Shown piece by piece: positions 36,465-44,586 of a stretch of 64,000 bases of DNA. A model generated the notes under the pieces. The model was not told where the DNA came from. It searched no databases and worked only from the letters and a program-made list of their open reading frames with translations. The position numbers and the translations under genes were made by a program. Origin of the DNA: Roseococcus microcysteis (lineage in GTDB: Bacteria > Pseudomonadota > Alphaproteobacteria > Acetobacterales > Acetobacteraceae). The stretch spans positions 558,001-622,000 of the forward strand of contig NZ_CP061718.1 of assembly GCF_014764365.1 (NCBI RefSeq). Reading direction: 5' to 3'. How positions within the stretch are numbered: the stretch's first letter is position 1; each line of letters begins with the position of its first letter.

Positions 36465-36673
36465 GGCGGGGGACGCTGTCCCCCGCACCCCCTGCCAGAG
36501 GCCGAGGGCCTCTGGACACCCATTCGATTGTTGGGGTTTTCGGGAGGGGGCATGTCGTGCCCTCGATCAAGGGCGCGCGTGTGACGCCCCCTCCCGCAAA
36601 CCCCAAAACTGACGGTTTCCAAAGGCCATGGCCTTTGGCAGGTGGGGTGTGGGGAGGACAGCGTCCTCCCCAC
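36465..36673. repeat. Inverted pair of interspersed repeat units (BIME-like)
   Basis: Two copies of an approximately 85-base unit face each other around a 30-base spacer. The left copy (about 36467-36552) reads GGACGCTGTCCCCC, CCCCCTGCCAGAGGCC, GGGCCTCTGG, TTGGGGTTTTCGGGAGGGGG. The right copy, reverse complemented (about 36582-36671), reads GGACGCTGTCCTCC, ACCTGCCAAAGGCC, GGCCTTTGGAAACC, TTTGGGGTTTGCGGGAGGGG. Each unit contains its own small palindromes (AGAGGCC...GGCCTCT and AAAGGCC...GGCCTTT). The pair lies between two convergent genes and can form a long hairpin. This resembles bacterial interspersed mosaic elements; genome copy number cannot be judged here. Confidence 0.75.
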
Positions 36674-36682
36674 GGCGCCCCT

Positions 36683-37495
36683 TCAGCTGCCCACCTTCAG
36701 CGTGCTGGTCAGGCCGCGCAGGCAGGCCAGGATGGAGAGGGGGGTGATCTTGCCGGTGCGGGGGTTTTCCTCGCTGGGCACGTTCTCGATGGTCATGGTC
36801 AGGCGGGCCGAGGCGGCGTCCACGCGGATGGTGTGGGTGTTGCGGGTGACGTGCGGGTCGGCCCAGATCTCGATCATGGTCTTCTGCGGGCCGATGCCGG
36901 CCAGGGCCAGCGCGGCGGCGACGTTGACGTTGGCGGGGAAGCCCTGGGCGGCGTCGAAGGCGTTGCCCTTGAAGACGAGCTTCTTCTCATCGGTCACGGC
37001 CAGCACGTCGATCTTGTGCTGTTCGAGATAGGGCGCGCCGACCAGGCCGCGCGGCGGCTTGCGCGTCTCGATGGTGACGGAGGCGACATCGCCCTCGGCG
37101 GCCGCGCGCACGGCGTCGAGGCCGAGCAGCGCGCCGGTGGGGACGATGATCCGCGCGCCGGTCTTCCGCGCTTCCTCGACCAGGTGCATGCGCGGCAGCA
37201 GCGCCCCGCAGGAGGAGGGCACGAAGATGCGCCCCTTGGCGATGGCGGCGGTCGCCACCTCCTCGAAGATGGAGGCGGGGGCGGCTTCGACCACGATATC
37301 GGCCTCGGCGAGGCCGGCGAGGTCGGTGATCGCGGGCATCTTGCGGAAGCCGGCCAGGTTGGCGCACGCCTTGTCGTGGTCGCGCGCGGCGACGGAATGC
37401 AGGCTCAGCCCCTCCACCCCCGCGTCCAGCGCGCGGGCAAGGTGCAGGCCAATGGCGCCGAGACCGGCGATGCCGACGGTGAGGGTGCGGGACAT
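36683..37495 (-). CDS. L-aspartate dehydrogenase (NadX-like)
   Basis: NAD(P)-dependent aspartate dehydrogenase, interconverting aspartate and oxaloacetate plus ammonia. The Rossmann loop VGIAGLGAIGLHLARAL is followed by VEAAPASIFEE, the substrate segment VPTGALLGLDAVRAA and the C-terminal HTIRVDAASARLTMTIENVP, then SEENPRTGKITPLSILA, all typical of the family. GGAGG precedes ATG 37495 (270 aa). It is the last gene of the cyanate cluster, about 95 bases after cynS, suggesting ammonia released by cyanase may be fixed here, which is inference. Converges with the chromate transporter. Confidence 0.85.
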   Translation of the reverse strand: MSRTLTVGIAGLGAIGLHLARALDAGVEGLSLHSVAARDHDKACANLAGFRKMPAITDLAGLAEADIVVEAAPASIFEEVATAAIAKGRIFVPSSCGALLPRMHLVEEARKTGARIIVPTGALLGLDAVRAAAEGDVASVTIETRKPPRGLVGAPYLEQHKIDVLAVTDEKKLVFKGNAFDAAQGFPANVNVAAALALAGIGPQKTMIEIWADPHVTRNTHTIRVDAASARLTMTIENVPSEENPRTGKITPLSILACLRGLTSTLKVGS

Positions 37496-37590
37496 GGGCG
37501 GGTTCCTCCGGCGGATGTGTCGCCGGGGTTGATGCCCGCCCATCGCTTCGCCCGCAAGGGCGGGAAGGCCGCGCCGGCAAGGGCGGGAGG

Positions 37591-38073
37591 TCAGTCCTCC
37601 TTGAAGCCGTAGGCCGGGATGCCCTGCTCGTTGCCGTAGTATTTGTAGGGCAGGAACTTGCCGGTCATCTCGATCTTCACGCGGTCGCCCTTCTCATGGG
37701 CCATGCGCTCGAAGTGGAAGTCGAAGTCGATGGCGGACATGATGCCGTCGCCGAACTCCTCCTCGATCAGCGCCTTCCAGGCCGGGCCGTTCACCATCAC
37801 CATCTCGTAGAAGCGGTAGATCAGCGGGTCGGTGGGGGGCATCTGCGTGCCGCGATAGGGCACCTCGTTCAGCATCCGTTCCTCGACCTCCGACAGGCCG
37901 AAGAGCTTGGCGGCCTTGGCGGCGAGCGGCTTCACGAGCTTCATCTGGCCCAGAAGCGCGCCGACGATGAGGGTGGGCGACATGCCGCCGATCTCCTCGC
38001 AGATATACTTCCAGGTCCAGTTCTTCTCGCGCTTGATGTCGAGCAGCTTCTCGGTCAGGTCGGCACGGGTCAT
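37591..38073 (-). CDS. cynS: Cyanate hydratase (cyanase)
   Basis: Bicarbonate-dependent decomposition of cyanate to ammonia and CO2. The 160-aa sequence aligns with cyanases throughout: helical N-terminus MTRADLTEKLLDIKREKNWT, then LVKPLAAKAAKLFGL, and the catalytic part DPLIYRFYEMVMVNGPAWK with Arg87 and Glu90, and Ser113 in GIMSAIDFDF. These keep the exact spacing of E. coli Arg96, Glu99 and Ser122. It lies downstream of an ABC transporter gene set of the nitrate/cyanate type on the same strand, separated by a 139-base spacer with hairpins. Confidence 0.97.
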   Translation of the reverse strand: MTRADLTEKLLDIKREKNWTWKYICEEIGGMSPTLIVGALLGQMKLVKPLAAKAAKLFGLSEVEERMLNEVPYRGTQMPPTDPLIYRFYEMVMVNGPAWKALIEEEFGDGIMSAIDFDFHFERMAHEKGDRVKIEMTGKFLPYKYYGNEQGIPAYGFKED

Positions 38074-38163
38074 GTTTCTGCCCTCAAACGCCGGGCGCGC
38101 GCTGCGCGCGCTGGGCTTTCGGCGCGCGGCGGTCGCGCCTGTTGCGATGTCCCTTGGGCGCCG

Positions 38164-38182
38164 CCGGCCGCGCTGCGGCCGG
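38164..38182 (-). repeat. GC-rich hairpin between transporter and cyanase genes
   Basis: CCGGCCGC (38164-38171) and GCGGCCGG (38175-38182) form a perfect 8-bp stem with a three-base loop. The 38074-38212 spacer also holds CGCGCG-rich inverted segments near 38097-38125. Without a T-run it is more likely an RNA-processing or attenuation element within the operon than a terminator. I found no ORF in this spacer. Confidence 0.4.
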
Positions 38183-38212
38183 ATTCCTCGGGGGTGTCTT
38201 GGTTCGGGCCAG

Positions 38213-39073
38213 CTAGACCGCCGCCGGCACCACCACCGGCGGCCGCCGCGCATCCCAGCCCTCGGGCGGCTTGCCCGCCAGCGTGCGGCTGCGCGTGATC
38301 AGGAAGTCCATGATGTGGTCGCGCAGCGGGTGGTAGCCTGGCATGTGGTGCAGGTTGGCGCGCGCCCGCGGCCGCGGCAGCGTGTTCTGCACCACCTCCG
38401 CCACCCGCGCCTCGGGCCCGTTGGTCATCAGCAGGATGCGGTCCGCCAGCAGGATGGCCTCGTCCACGTCATGCGTGATCATGAAGGCGGTCTGCCCGGC
38501 CTCGGTGACGAGGCGTGACACCTCCTCCTGCAGCGTGCCGCGCGTCAGCGCGTCCAGCGCGCTGAAGGGCTCGTCCATCAGCAGCAGCTTGGGGTTCACG
38601 GCCAGGGCGCGCGCGATGCCCACGCGCTGCTTCATGCCGCCCGAAAGCTGCGCGGGCTTGCGCTCCGCCGCCTGGGTCAGTCCCACGCGGGCCAGCGCCG
38701 CGCGCGCCGCATCGCGCACCCCTGCCTTGTCCCAACTGGGATTGCGGCAGGAGACGGCGAAGGCCACGTTCTCCAACGCCGAGAGCCAGGGCATCAGCGC
38801 ATGGCCCTGGAAGATCACCGCGCGGTCGAGCGAGGGCCCGCTGATCTCCCGCCCATCCACCAGCACGCCGCCCTCATCGGGCACGTCGAGCCCGGCCAGG
38901 ATGTTCAGGATGGTCGTCTTGCCGCAGCCCGAATGGCCGACCAGGCAGACGAACTCCCCCCGGTCCACATGGAACCAGAGGTCCTGGAAGACGGTGAGCC
39001 CCGGGAAACGCCGCGCGATCCCCTCGATGCTGACCAGGCGCTGCGCCCCGCCCATGCCCGTCATCGCGTTCAT
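38213..39073 (-). CDS. ABC transporter ATP-binding protein (nitrate/cyanate/sulfonate type)
   Basis: Importer ATPase of the NrtD/SsuB/CynD group. Walker A is GHSGCGKTTILNILAG, the Q-loop is VIFQGHALMPWLSALEN, the ABC signature LSGGMKQRVGIARAL, and Walker B LLLMDEPFSALDAL with the H-loop MITHDVDEAILLAD. The 286-aa protein starts at ATG 39073, overlapping the permease stop by four bases. A roughly 45-residue tail (LPRPRARANLHHMPGYHPLR and beyond) is characteristic of nitrate/cyanate importer ATPases. Energises uptake with the next two genes. Confidence 0.92.
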   Translation of the reverse strand: MNAMTGMGGAQRLVSIEGIARRFPGLTVFQDLWFHVDRGEFVCLVGHSGCGKTTILNILAGLDVPDEGGVLVDGREISGPSLDRAVIFQGHALMPWLSALENVAFAVSCRNPSWDKAGVRDAARAALARVGLTQAAERKPAQLSGGMKQRVGIARALAVNPKLLLMDEPFSALDALTRGTLQEEVSRLVTEAGQTAFMITHDVDEAILLADRILLMTNGPEARVAEVVQNTLPRPRARANLHHMPGYHPLRDHIMDFLITRSRTLAGKPPEGWDARRPPVVVPAAV

Positions 39074-39921
39074 TCCTGCCACGCCACCGCGCGCGCCACG
39101 AGGCCAAGCGCGCGGTCCAGCAGCAGCCCCACCAGCCCGATCATCAGGATCGCGATGACAATGTCGGCGATGCTCAAATTGTTCCACTGGTTCCACACCC
39201 AGTAGCCGATGCCCGTGCCGCCCACGAGCATCTCCGCCGCCACGATCACCAGCCAGGCGATGCCGATGGAAATGCGCATCCCCGTCAGGATGGTGGGCGC
39301 GGCCGCGGGCAGGATCACGCGCATGGCCGTGCGCCAGCGCCCGGCCTCCAGCGTGCGCGCCACGTTCAGCCACTCCTTCCGCACGCTCGCCACGCCGAAG
39401 GCCGTGTTCAGCAGCATGGGCCAGATGGAGCAGATGAAGATGACGAAGATGGACGAGATGTTGCTGTCCTTGATGGTGTAGAGCGCAAGCGGCATCCAGG
39501 CGAGCGGCGAGACCGGCCGCAGCACCTGGATGAACGGGTTCAGCGCCGCATTCAGCAGCGGCGACATGCCGATGACGAAGCCCAGCGGAATGGCGATGGC
39601 CGCCGCCAGCAGAAAGCCCGCCATGACGCGCCAGAGCGACCACGCGATCTGGATGCCGATGCCCTGGTCATTGGTGCCGCGCTGGTGGAAGGGGTCGCGC
39701 AGCAGCTCGATCAGCCGCGCGCCGATGTCGGACGGCGCGGGCATGGCCGTCTGCCCGCCCGCCGCCGCGGCGGGGCTGAGCAGCGCGGCCAGCTCGGGGT
39801 CCACGGCCGGGCCACCCGGCCCGCCGCCCCCTTTCACCGCCCATTCCCAGGCGCCCAGCAGCACCGCCAGCAGCAGCACGGACAGCAGCGCCGCGCGCCA
39901 GCCCTCCCCCTTCGCGGCCAT
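39070..39921 (-). CDS. ABC transporter permease (nitrate/cyanate/sulfonate type)
   Basis: Inner-membrane permease of the NtrB/SsuC family, 283 aa. A first membrane segment (ALLSVLLLAVLLGAWEWAV) leads into a loop, then five or so helices with the cytoplasmic EAA-like motif DSNISSIFVIFICSIWPMLL, followed by EWLNVARTLEAGRWRTAMRV and ILPAAAPTILTGMRISIGIA. It lies between the substrate-binding and ATPase genes with overlaps on the 3' side, so the three form one importer. Confidence 0.92.
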   Translation of the reverse strand: MAAKGEGWRAALLSVLLLAVLLGAWEWAVKGGGGPGGPAVDPELAALLSPAAAAGGQTAMPAPSDIGARLIELLRDPFHQRGTNDQGIGIQIAWSLWRVMAGFLLAAAIAIPLGFVIGMSPLLNAALNPFIQVLRPVSPLAWMPLALYTIKDSNISSIFVIFICSIWPMLLNTAFGVASVRKEWLNVARTLEAGRWRTAMRVILPAAAPTILTGMRISIGIAWLVIVAAEMLVGGTGIGYWVWNQWNNLSIADIVIAILMIGLVGLLLDRALGLVARAVAWQE

Positions 39922-39924
39922 GGC

Positions 39925-41280
39925 TCAGTTCCGGCGGATGGCGAAGCTCGCCATATAGGCCTCGGGCTGGCGCGGGTCGAAGCTGCGGCCGAGGATGGTC
40001 TCGGTGCGCATCGGACTCTCGGGCACGGGCAGGCCCAGATCGCGCATGGCACGGCCGGCATCGAGTGCGAGGAAGGTCTGTTCCGCCACCGCCGCCCAGT
40101 CCACGTCGCGCTGCAACTGGTTCCAGCGGCGCATCTGCGTCAGGATCCAGACGGCCATGGAATGCCAGGGATAGGGGTCGAAGCCGATGCGCTGCGGCAC
40201 GCGCTGCACCCCGCCCAGCCCGTCGGCGAAGGTGCCGGTCAGCACCTGCTGCACCACCGTCAGCGGCTGGTTGAGGTAGTTGGGCCCATGGATGGCCTGC
40301 GCCACCGCCACGCGGTTGGCGGGGTCATTGGAATGGGCAGTCGCCTCCACGATCGCGCGCAGCAGCGCCGCATAGGTGTTGGGCGTGTCCGTGATCATGC
40401 TGCGCGGCACGGCGAAGGCGCAGCAGGGGTGGCCGTCCCACAGCTCGCGCGTCAGGATGTGGATGAAGCCCACCCCGTCGAAGACCGCGCGCTGGTTGAA
40501 GGGGTCGGGGCCCAGGAAGCCGTCAATGTTGTCGGCGCGCAGATTGGCGACCATCTCCGGCGGCGGCACGGAGCGGATCTGGATGTCGCGGTCGGGGTCG
40601 AGGCCCGCCTCCGCCACATAGGCGCGCAGCAGGTAGTTGTGGATGGAGAAGTCGAAGGGCACGGCGAAGCGGAAGCCGCGCCAGTCGCGCGGGTTGCGCT
40701 TGTCGCGGTGCTTGTTGGCGAGGGTGATGGCCTGGCCGTTGATGTTCTCGATGGCGGCCACGGCGAAGGGGATGGGGTTGGCCACGCCCACGCCCAGCGA
40801 CATCGCCACCGGCATGGGGGCCAGCATATGCGCCGCGTCATATTCGCGCGCGATGGCGCGGTCGCGGATCACGGCCCAGCCGGCGGTGCGGATCACCTCC
40901 ACATTGAGCCCGTGGCGGCGGTAGAAGCCCATCGGGTCCGCCATGATGATGGGCGTCGCGCAGGTGATGGGGATGAAGCCGATCTTGAGGTCGCGCTTCT
41001 CGGGCGCCGCGGCCGGTTGGGCCAGCGCCTCGCGCACATTGCCCAGCGGCAGCACGCCTTCCAGCGCCGACAGCAGCGTGCCCGCGCCGAAGAGGGAGAG
41101 CAGCCCGCGCCGTGTCGCCGCATTGGGGAAGGCCGCGCGCAACGCCGCCTCGTTCACCACGCGCCCCATCTCGCCCGTGCCGTCGGGCGGGGCCTCGGGG
41201 GCGCAGGCGAAGGCGGCCGGGTGGCCCACCCCGCAGGCGCAGACATCAAGGACAGGGTCGCGGCGGAACATGCGGGCCAT
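39925..41280 (-). CDS. ABC transporter substrate-binding protein (CmpA/NrtA-like, cyanate cluster)
   Basis: Binding component of the importer next to cynS. From ATG 41280 (GGGAG six bases upstream) the 451-aa protein has an unusual cytoplasmic-looking N-terminus with Cys14, Cys16, His20 (VCACGVGHPAAFACAPE), then a twin-arginine-like ATRRGLLSLFGAGTLLSAL at about residue 55. The periplasmic lobe begins DLKIGFIPITCATPIIMADP and includes FYRRHGLNVEV and FAVPFDFSIHNYLLRAYVAE. The CxCG-x-H leader is seen in other nitrate/cyanate-type binding proteins. The ligand could be cyanate, nitrate or bicarbonate; cynS favours cyanate. Confidence 0.88.
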   Translation of the reverse strand: MARMFRRDPVLDVCACGVGHPAAFACAPEAPPDGTGEMGRVVNEAALRAAFPNAATRRGLLSLFGAGTLLSALEGVLPLGNVREALAQPAAAPEKRDLKIGFIPITCATPIIMADPMGFYRRHGLNVEVIRTAGWAVIRDRAIAREYDAAHMLAPMPVAMSLGVGVANPIPFAVAAIENINGQAITLANKHRDKRNPRDWRGFRFAVPFDFSIHNYLLRAYVAEAGLDPDRDIQIRSVPPPEMVANLRADNIDGFLGPDPFNQRAVFDGVGFIHILTRELWDGHPCCAFAVPRSMITDTPNTYAALLRAIVEATAHSNDPANRVAVAQAIHGPNYLNQPLTVVQQVLTGTFADGLGGVQRVPQRIGFDPYPWHSMAVWILTQMRRWNQLQRDVDWAAVAEQTFLALDAGRAMRDLGLPVPESPMRTETILGRSFDPRQPEAYMASFAIRRN

Positions 41281-41422
41281 GGAGACTCCCTGGGCTGGTC
41301 TCCATGAGATTGGTGGGTGTGCGTGCCGCAAGAGCGGGCGGCAAGGGCGAAATCTCCAAGCCCCGCCGCCATTCTGCATCATTTCAGGGCAGAGTTGGTA
41401 ACGCCTGCCCAATCCAGACCCG

Positions 41423-42208
41423 TCACACCACCGGGCTGCGACCCCCATCCACATTGATGGCGGTGCCGGTGATGTAGCCGCCCTGCTCGCTCGCCAGCAG
41501 CAGCGCGAGGGAGGCGAACTCCTCCGGCTTGCCGATTCGGCCCAGCGGCACGACGCGGCCCTGCTCCTCCTTCCATTCCTCCCAGGTGATGTTGCGCTTG
41601 TCGGCCGCGTGGCGGCGCACCCACTGGTCGCTCTCGATGATGCCGACCAGCATGGCGTTCACCAGGATATTGTCCGGCGCGTATTCATTCGCCAGCGCCT
41701 TGGTCAGCGCCATGCCCGCGGCGCGCGACACGCTGGTGGGGGTGGAGGTGGCCAGCGGCGCCTTGGCCCCGATGTTCAGCACATTGATGATGCGGCCCCA
41801 TTTGCGCTGACGCATGCCCGGCAGCACGGCGCGGCAAAAGCGCACCGCCGCCATAAGTTTCAGGTCCAGGTCGTCCTGCCAGAGCGCGTCGCTGATATCG
41901 AGGAAGGGCCCGCGCTGCGAGGTGCCGGCATTGTTCACCAGGATGTCGATGGGCCCGATGGCGGCCTCGGCCTCGGCGTGCAGGCGCACGCATTCGGCGG
42001 CCTCGCGGATATCGCCCGCGATGGCGGCCACCTTCGCGGTCGGCGCGGCGGCCTCGATCTCGGCCTTGGCGGCGGCCAGCGCCTCGGCGCCGCGGGCCAC
42101 CAGCGCCACATGCCCGCCCGCGCGGGCGAAGGCCAGGCCCATGGCGAGCCCCAGCCCCTTCGAGCCCCCGGTGATGAGCGCGCGTCGGCCCTCGATGGAA
42201 ATCTGCAT
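41423..42208 (-). CDS. SDR-family protein with altered catalytic motif
   Basis: A 261-aa short-chain dehydrogenase-like protein, GGGAGGAC before ATG 42208. The cofactor loop ALITGGSKGLGLAMGLAFAR and NNAGTSQRGPF are standard, and the C-terminus YITGTAINVDGGRSPVV is typical. But where YxxxK should be, the sequence reads STPTSVSRAAGMALTKALA, so the catalytic Tyr is Thr or Ser and the Lys is Arg. The same replacement occurs in a subgroup of SDRs of unknown activity. It is an isolated gene between the cyanate cluster and hldE; a binding or regulatory role is possible. Confidence 0.85.
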   Translation of the reverse strand: MQISIEGRRALITGGSKGLGLAMGLAFARAGGHVALVARGAEALAAAKAEIEAAAPTAKVAAIAGDIREAAECVRLHAEAEAAIGPIDILVNNAGTSQRGPFLDISDALWQDDLDLKLMAAVRFCRAVLPGMRQRKWGRIINVLNIGAKAPLATSTPTSVSRAAGMALTKALANEYAPDNILVNAMLVGIIESDQWVRRHAADKRNITWEEWKEEQGRVVPLGRIGKPEEFASLALLLASEQGGYITGTAINVDGGRSPVV

Positions 42209-42318
42209 GGCATGTCCTCCCGTTGCGTGGGCGCGATGGTGGCGGGGCCGGGGGCGCGCGTGAAGCCACCCCTCGCCCACCTCTCCCCCTTGGGCGCGCC
42301 AAGGCCTAAACAGGGTGC

Positions 42319-43719
42319 ATGTTCGACCCCTCGGGACGCCGCGTCCTCGTTCTCGGCGATGTGATGCTGGACCGCTTCGTCTATGGCGCGGCGGGGCGCC
42401 TCTCGCCCGAGGCGCCGGTGCCGGTGGTGCGCCTGTCCGAACGCCGCGCCATGGCGGGCGGGGCGGGCAATGTCGCGCGCAACATCCAGGCCCTGGGCGG
42501 CGAGGTGCTTCTGTTGGCCGCCATCGGCGCCGATGCGGCGGGGGAGGAGCTGGCCGCGCTGCTCGGCCCCGCCGCGCGGCTGCTGCGCGTCCCCGGGCGC
42601 ATGACGCCCGTGAAGCTGCGCGTCATCGCCGGCCGCCAGCAGGTGGTGCGGGTGGATGAGGAGGAGGCCGCGCCGCTCATGGACGCCGCCCCCCTGCTGG
42701 ACGCCCTCCCCGCCGCGCTGGACGGCGCCCAGGCCGTGGTGCTGTCCGACTACGCCAAGGGCACCCTGCCCCCCGCCGTGATCGCGGCCGCCATCGCCGG
42801 CGCCCGCGCGCGCGGCATCCCCGTGCTGGCCGACCCCAAGGGGCGGGACTTCGCGCGCTATGCCGGGGTGGATGTGCTCACACCCAATGCCGGGGAGTTG
42901 GCCGAGGCGGCGGGCCTACCCGTCGCCACCGATGCCGAATGCGAAGCGGCGGCACGCCACCTGCTCACGCGGATCGAGGCCCGCGCCATCCTCGCCACCC
43001 GCAGCGAGAAGGGCATGATGCTGGTGCCGCGCGACACCCCCGCCACCCTCATCCCCGCCATGGCGCGCGAGGTCTTCGACGTCTCCGGCGCGGGCGACAC
43101 GGTCATCGCGACCCTGGCGCTGGGCGTCGCCAGCGGGTTGTCGCTGGAGGCCGCTATGCGCGCGGCCAATGCGGCCGCGGGCGTGGTGGTGGGCAAGCTC
43201 GGCACCGCCACCTGCTCCCTGGCCGAGCTGGAAGCGGCGCTGCGCGAGGGTGACGGCACGCTGCTCACCTGGCCCGAGGCCGCGCGGCAGGTGCGCGCCT
43301 GGCAGGCCCAGGGGCTGCGGGTGGGCTTCGCCAATGGCTGCTTCGACCTGCTGCATGCCGGTCATGTCGGCCTGCTGCGCGCGGCCCGCGGCCATTGCGA
43401 CCGGCTGGTGGTGGCGCTGAACGACGACGCCTCGGTGGCGCGGCTGAAAGGCCCCTCGCGCCCCATCAACACGCTCGCCGACCGCGCCACGGTCATCGGC
43501 GCCCTGGCCGCCGTGGACGCGGTGGTGGGCTTCGCCGAGGACACGCCGCTGGAAGCCATCCTCGCCCTGCGGCCGGACGTGCTGTTCAAGGGCCAGGACT
43601 ACCGCATCGAGGAGGTGGTGGGCGCGCCGGAGATCGCCTCCTGGGGCGGGCGGACGGTGCTGCTGGAATTGCTGCCGGGCCGCTCCACCACCGGCATGGT
43701 CGAGAGGATGCGGTCATGA
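42319..43719 (+). CDS. hldE: Bifunctional heptose-7-phosphate kinase/heptose-1-phosphate adenylyltransferase
   Basis: Makes ADP-D-glycero-beta-D-manno-heptose for lipopolysaccharide core. The N-terminal ribokinase-fold kinase (about residues 1-310) begins RRVLVLGDVMLDRFVYG and has PGRMTPVKLRVIAGRQQVVR and the anion-hole VSGAGDTVIATLALGVASG. The C-terminal nucleotidyltransferase (about 335-466) has VGFANGCFDLLHAGHVGLLR and the LKGPSRPIN segment. Both domains are complete in 466 aa. Its stop overlaps the next gene (ATGA). Confidence 0.95.
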   Translation: MFDPSGRRVLVLGDVMLDRFVYGAAGRLSPEAPVPVVRLSERRAMAGGAGNVARNIQALGGEVLLLAAIGADAAGEELAALLGPAARLLRVPGRMTPVKLRVIAGRQQVVRVDEEEAAPLMDAAPLLDALPAALDGAQAVVLSDYAKGTLPPAVIAAAIAGARARGIPVLADPKGRDFARYAGVDVLTPNAGELAEAAGLPVATDAECEAAARHLLTRIEARAILATRSEKGMMLVPRDTPATLIPAMAREVFDVSGAGDTVIATLALGVASGLSLEAAMRAANAAAGVVVGKLGTATCSLAELEAALREGDGTLLTWPEAARQVRAWQAQGLRVGFANGCFDLLHAGHVGLLRAARGHCDRLVVALNDDASVARLKGPSRPINTLADRATVIGALAAVDAVVGFAEDTPLEAILALRPDVLFKGQDYRIEEVVGAPEIASWGGRTVLLELLPGRSTTGMVERMRS

Positions 43720-44546
43720 TCCGTGCGGTGCTTCTGCTGCTGGCCTTCGCCTTGCCCGCCCAGGCGCAGGCGCCGCGCAGCAATGCCTGGGCCGAGGTGG
43801 CCGGCCCGACCGCCGGCACCGCGCGCTCCATCGGGGGCGCCTCGCTGGGCTGCCTCGCGGGCGGGGTGCAGCTTCCGCTGGAGGGCGTGGGCTACCAGGC
43901 GGTGCGCGTCTCGCGGAATCGGCATTGGGGCCACCCCATCACCATCCGCTTCGTGCAGGATTTCGCGGCCGAGGCGCAGCGGCGCGGCCTGCCCGACCTC
44001 TGGATCGGCGACCTGGCGCAGCCGCGCGGCGGGCCCATGCCCTGGGGCCATGTGAGCCACCAGACCGGCCTCGACGTGGACATTTGGCTCGATTTGCTGC
44101 CCAAGCCCCCGCAGCCGCGCGCGGCGCGGGAGGAGATCCGCATCACCTCGCTCGTGCTGCCCGACCAGTCGGGCGTGGACCCGCGCCACTTCACCGCCCG
44201 CCACGCGGCGCTGATCCGGCAGGCGGCGGAACATCCGGGCGTGGACCGCGTCATCGTGAACCATGGCATCAAGCGCAGCCTCTGCGCCGCCCATCGCGGC
44301 GAGGCCTGGCTGCGGCGCGTGCGCCCCTGGCGCGGGCATGACAGCCACATGCACATCCGCCTGCGCTGCGCCCCGGGCGATGCCGCCTGCCAGGAGGCGC
44401 CCCCCATCCCGGCCGGCGATGGCTGCGATGCGAGCCTCGACTGGTGGCTGAGCGAGGAGGCCCGCCGCCCGCCGCGCCCCCCTGCCCGCCCCGGCCCGCC
44501 GCCCGCCCTGCCCGCCGCCTGCGCGGGGCTGCTGCGCGCGCCCTGA
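43716..44546 (+). CDS. Penicillin-insensitive murein endopeptidase (MepA-like)
   Basis: Periplasmic zinc peptidase of the M74/LAS group that cleaves D-alanyl-meso-DAP crosslinks. A signal peptide (MIRAVLLLLAFALPAQAQA) precedes SIGGASLGCLAGGVQLPLEG. The metal and active-site segments WGHVSHQTGLDVDIWLDLLP and RPWRGHDSHMHIRLRC hold the histidines and aspartate. Extra cysteines may form disulfides, and the C-terminal tail is proline-rich. It is translationally coupled to hldE (ATGA), which fits envelope biogenesis. Length 276 aa matches MepA. Confidence 0.9.
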   Translation: MIRAVLLLLAFALPAQAQAPRSNAWAEVAGPTAGTARSIGGASLGCLAGGVQLPLEGVGYQAVRVSRNRHWGHPITIRFVQDFAAEAQRRGLPDLWIGDLAQPRGGPMPWGHVSHQTGLDVDIWLDLLPKPPQPRAAREEIRITSLVLPDQSGVDPRHFTARHAALIRQAAEHPGVDRVIVNHGIKRSLCAAHRGEAWLRRVRPWRGHDSHMHIRLRCAPGDAACQEAPPIPAGDGCDASLDWWLSEEARRPPRPPARPGPPPALPAACAGLLRAP

Positions 44547-44586
44547 ACCCTCGTCTGGCGCGTCGTTCCGGGCTATCGCTCCGCGC

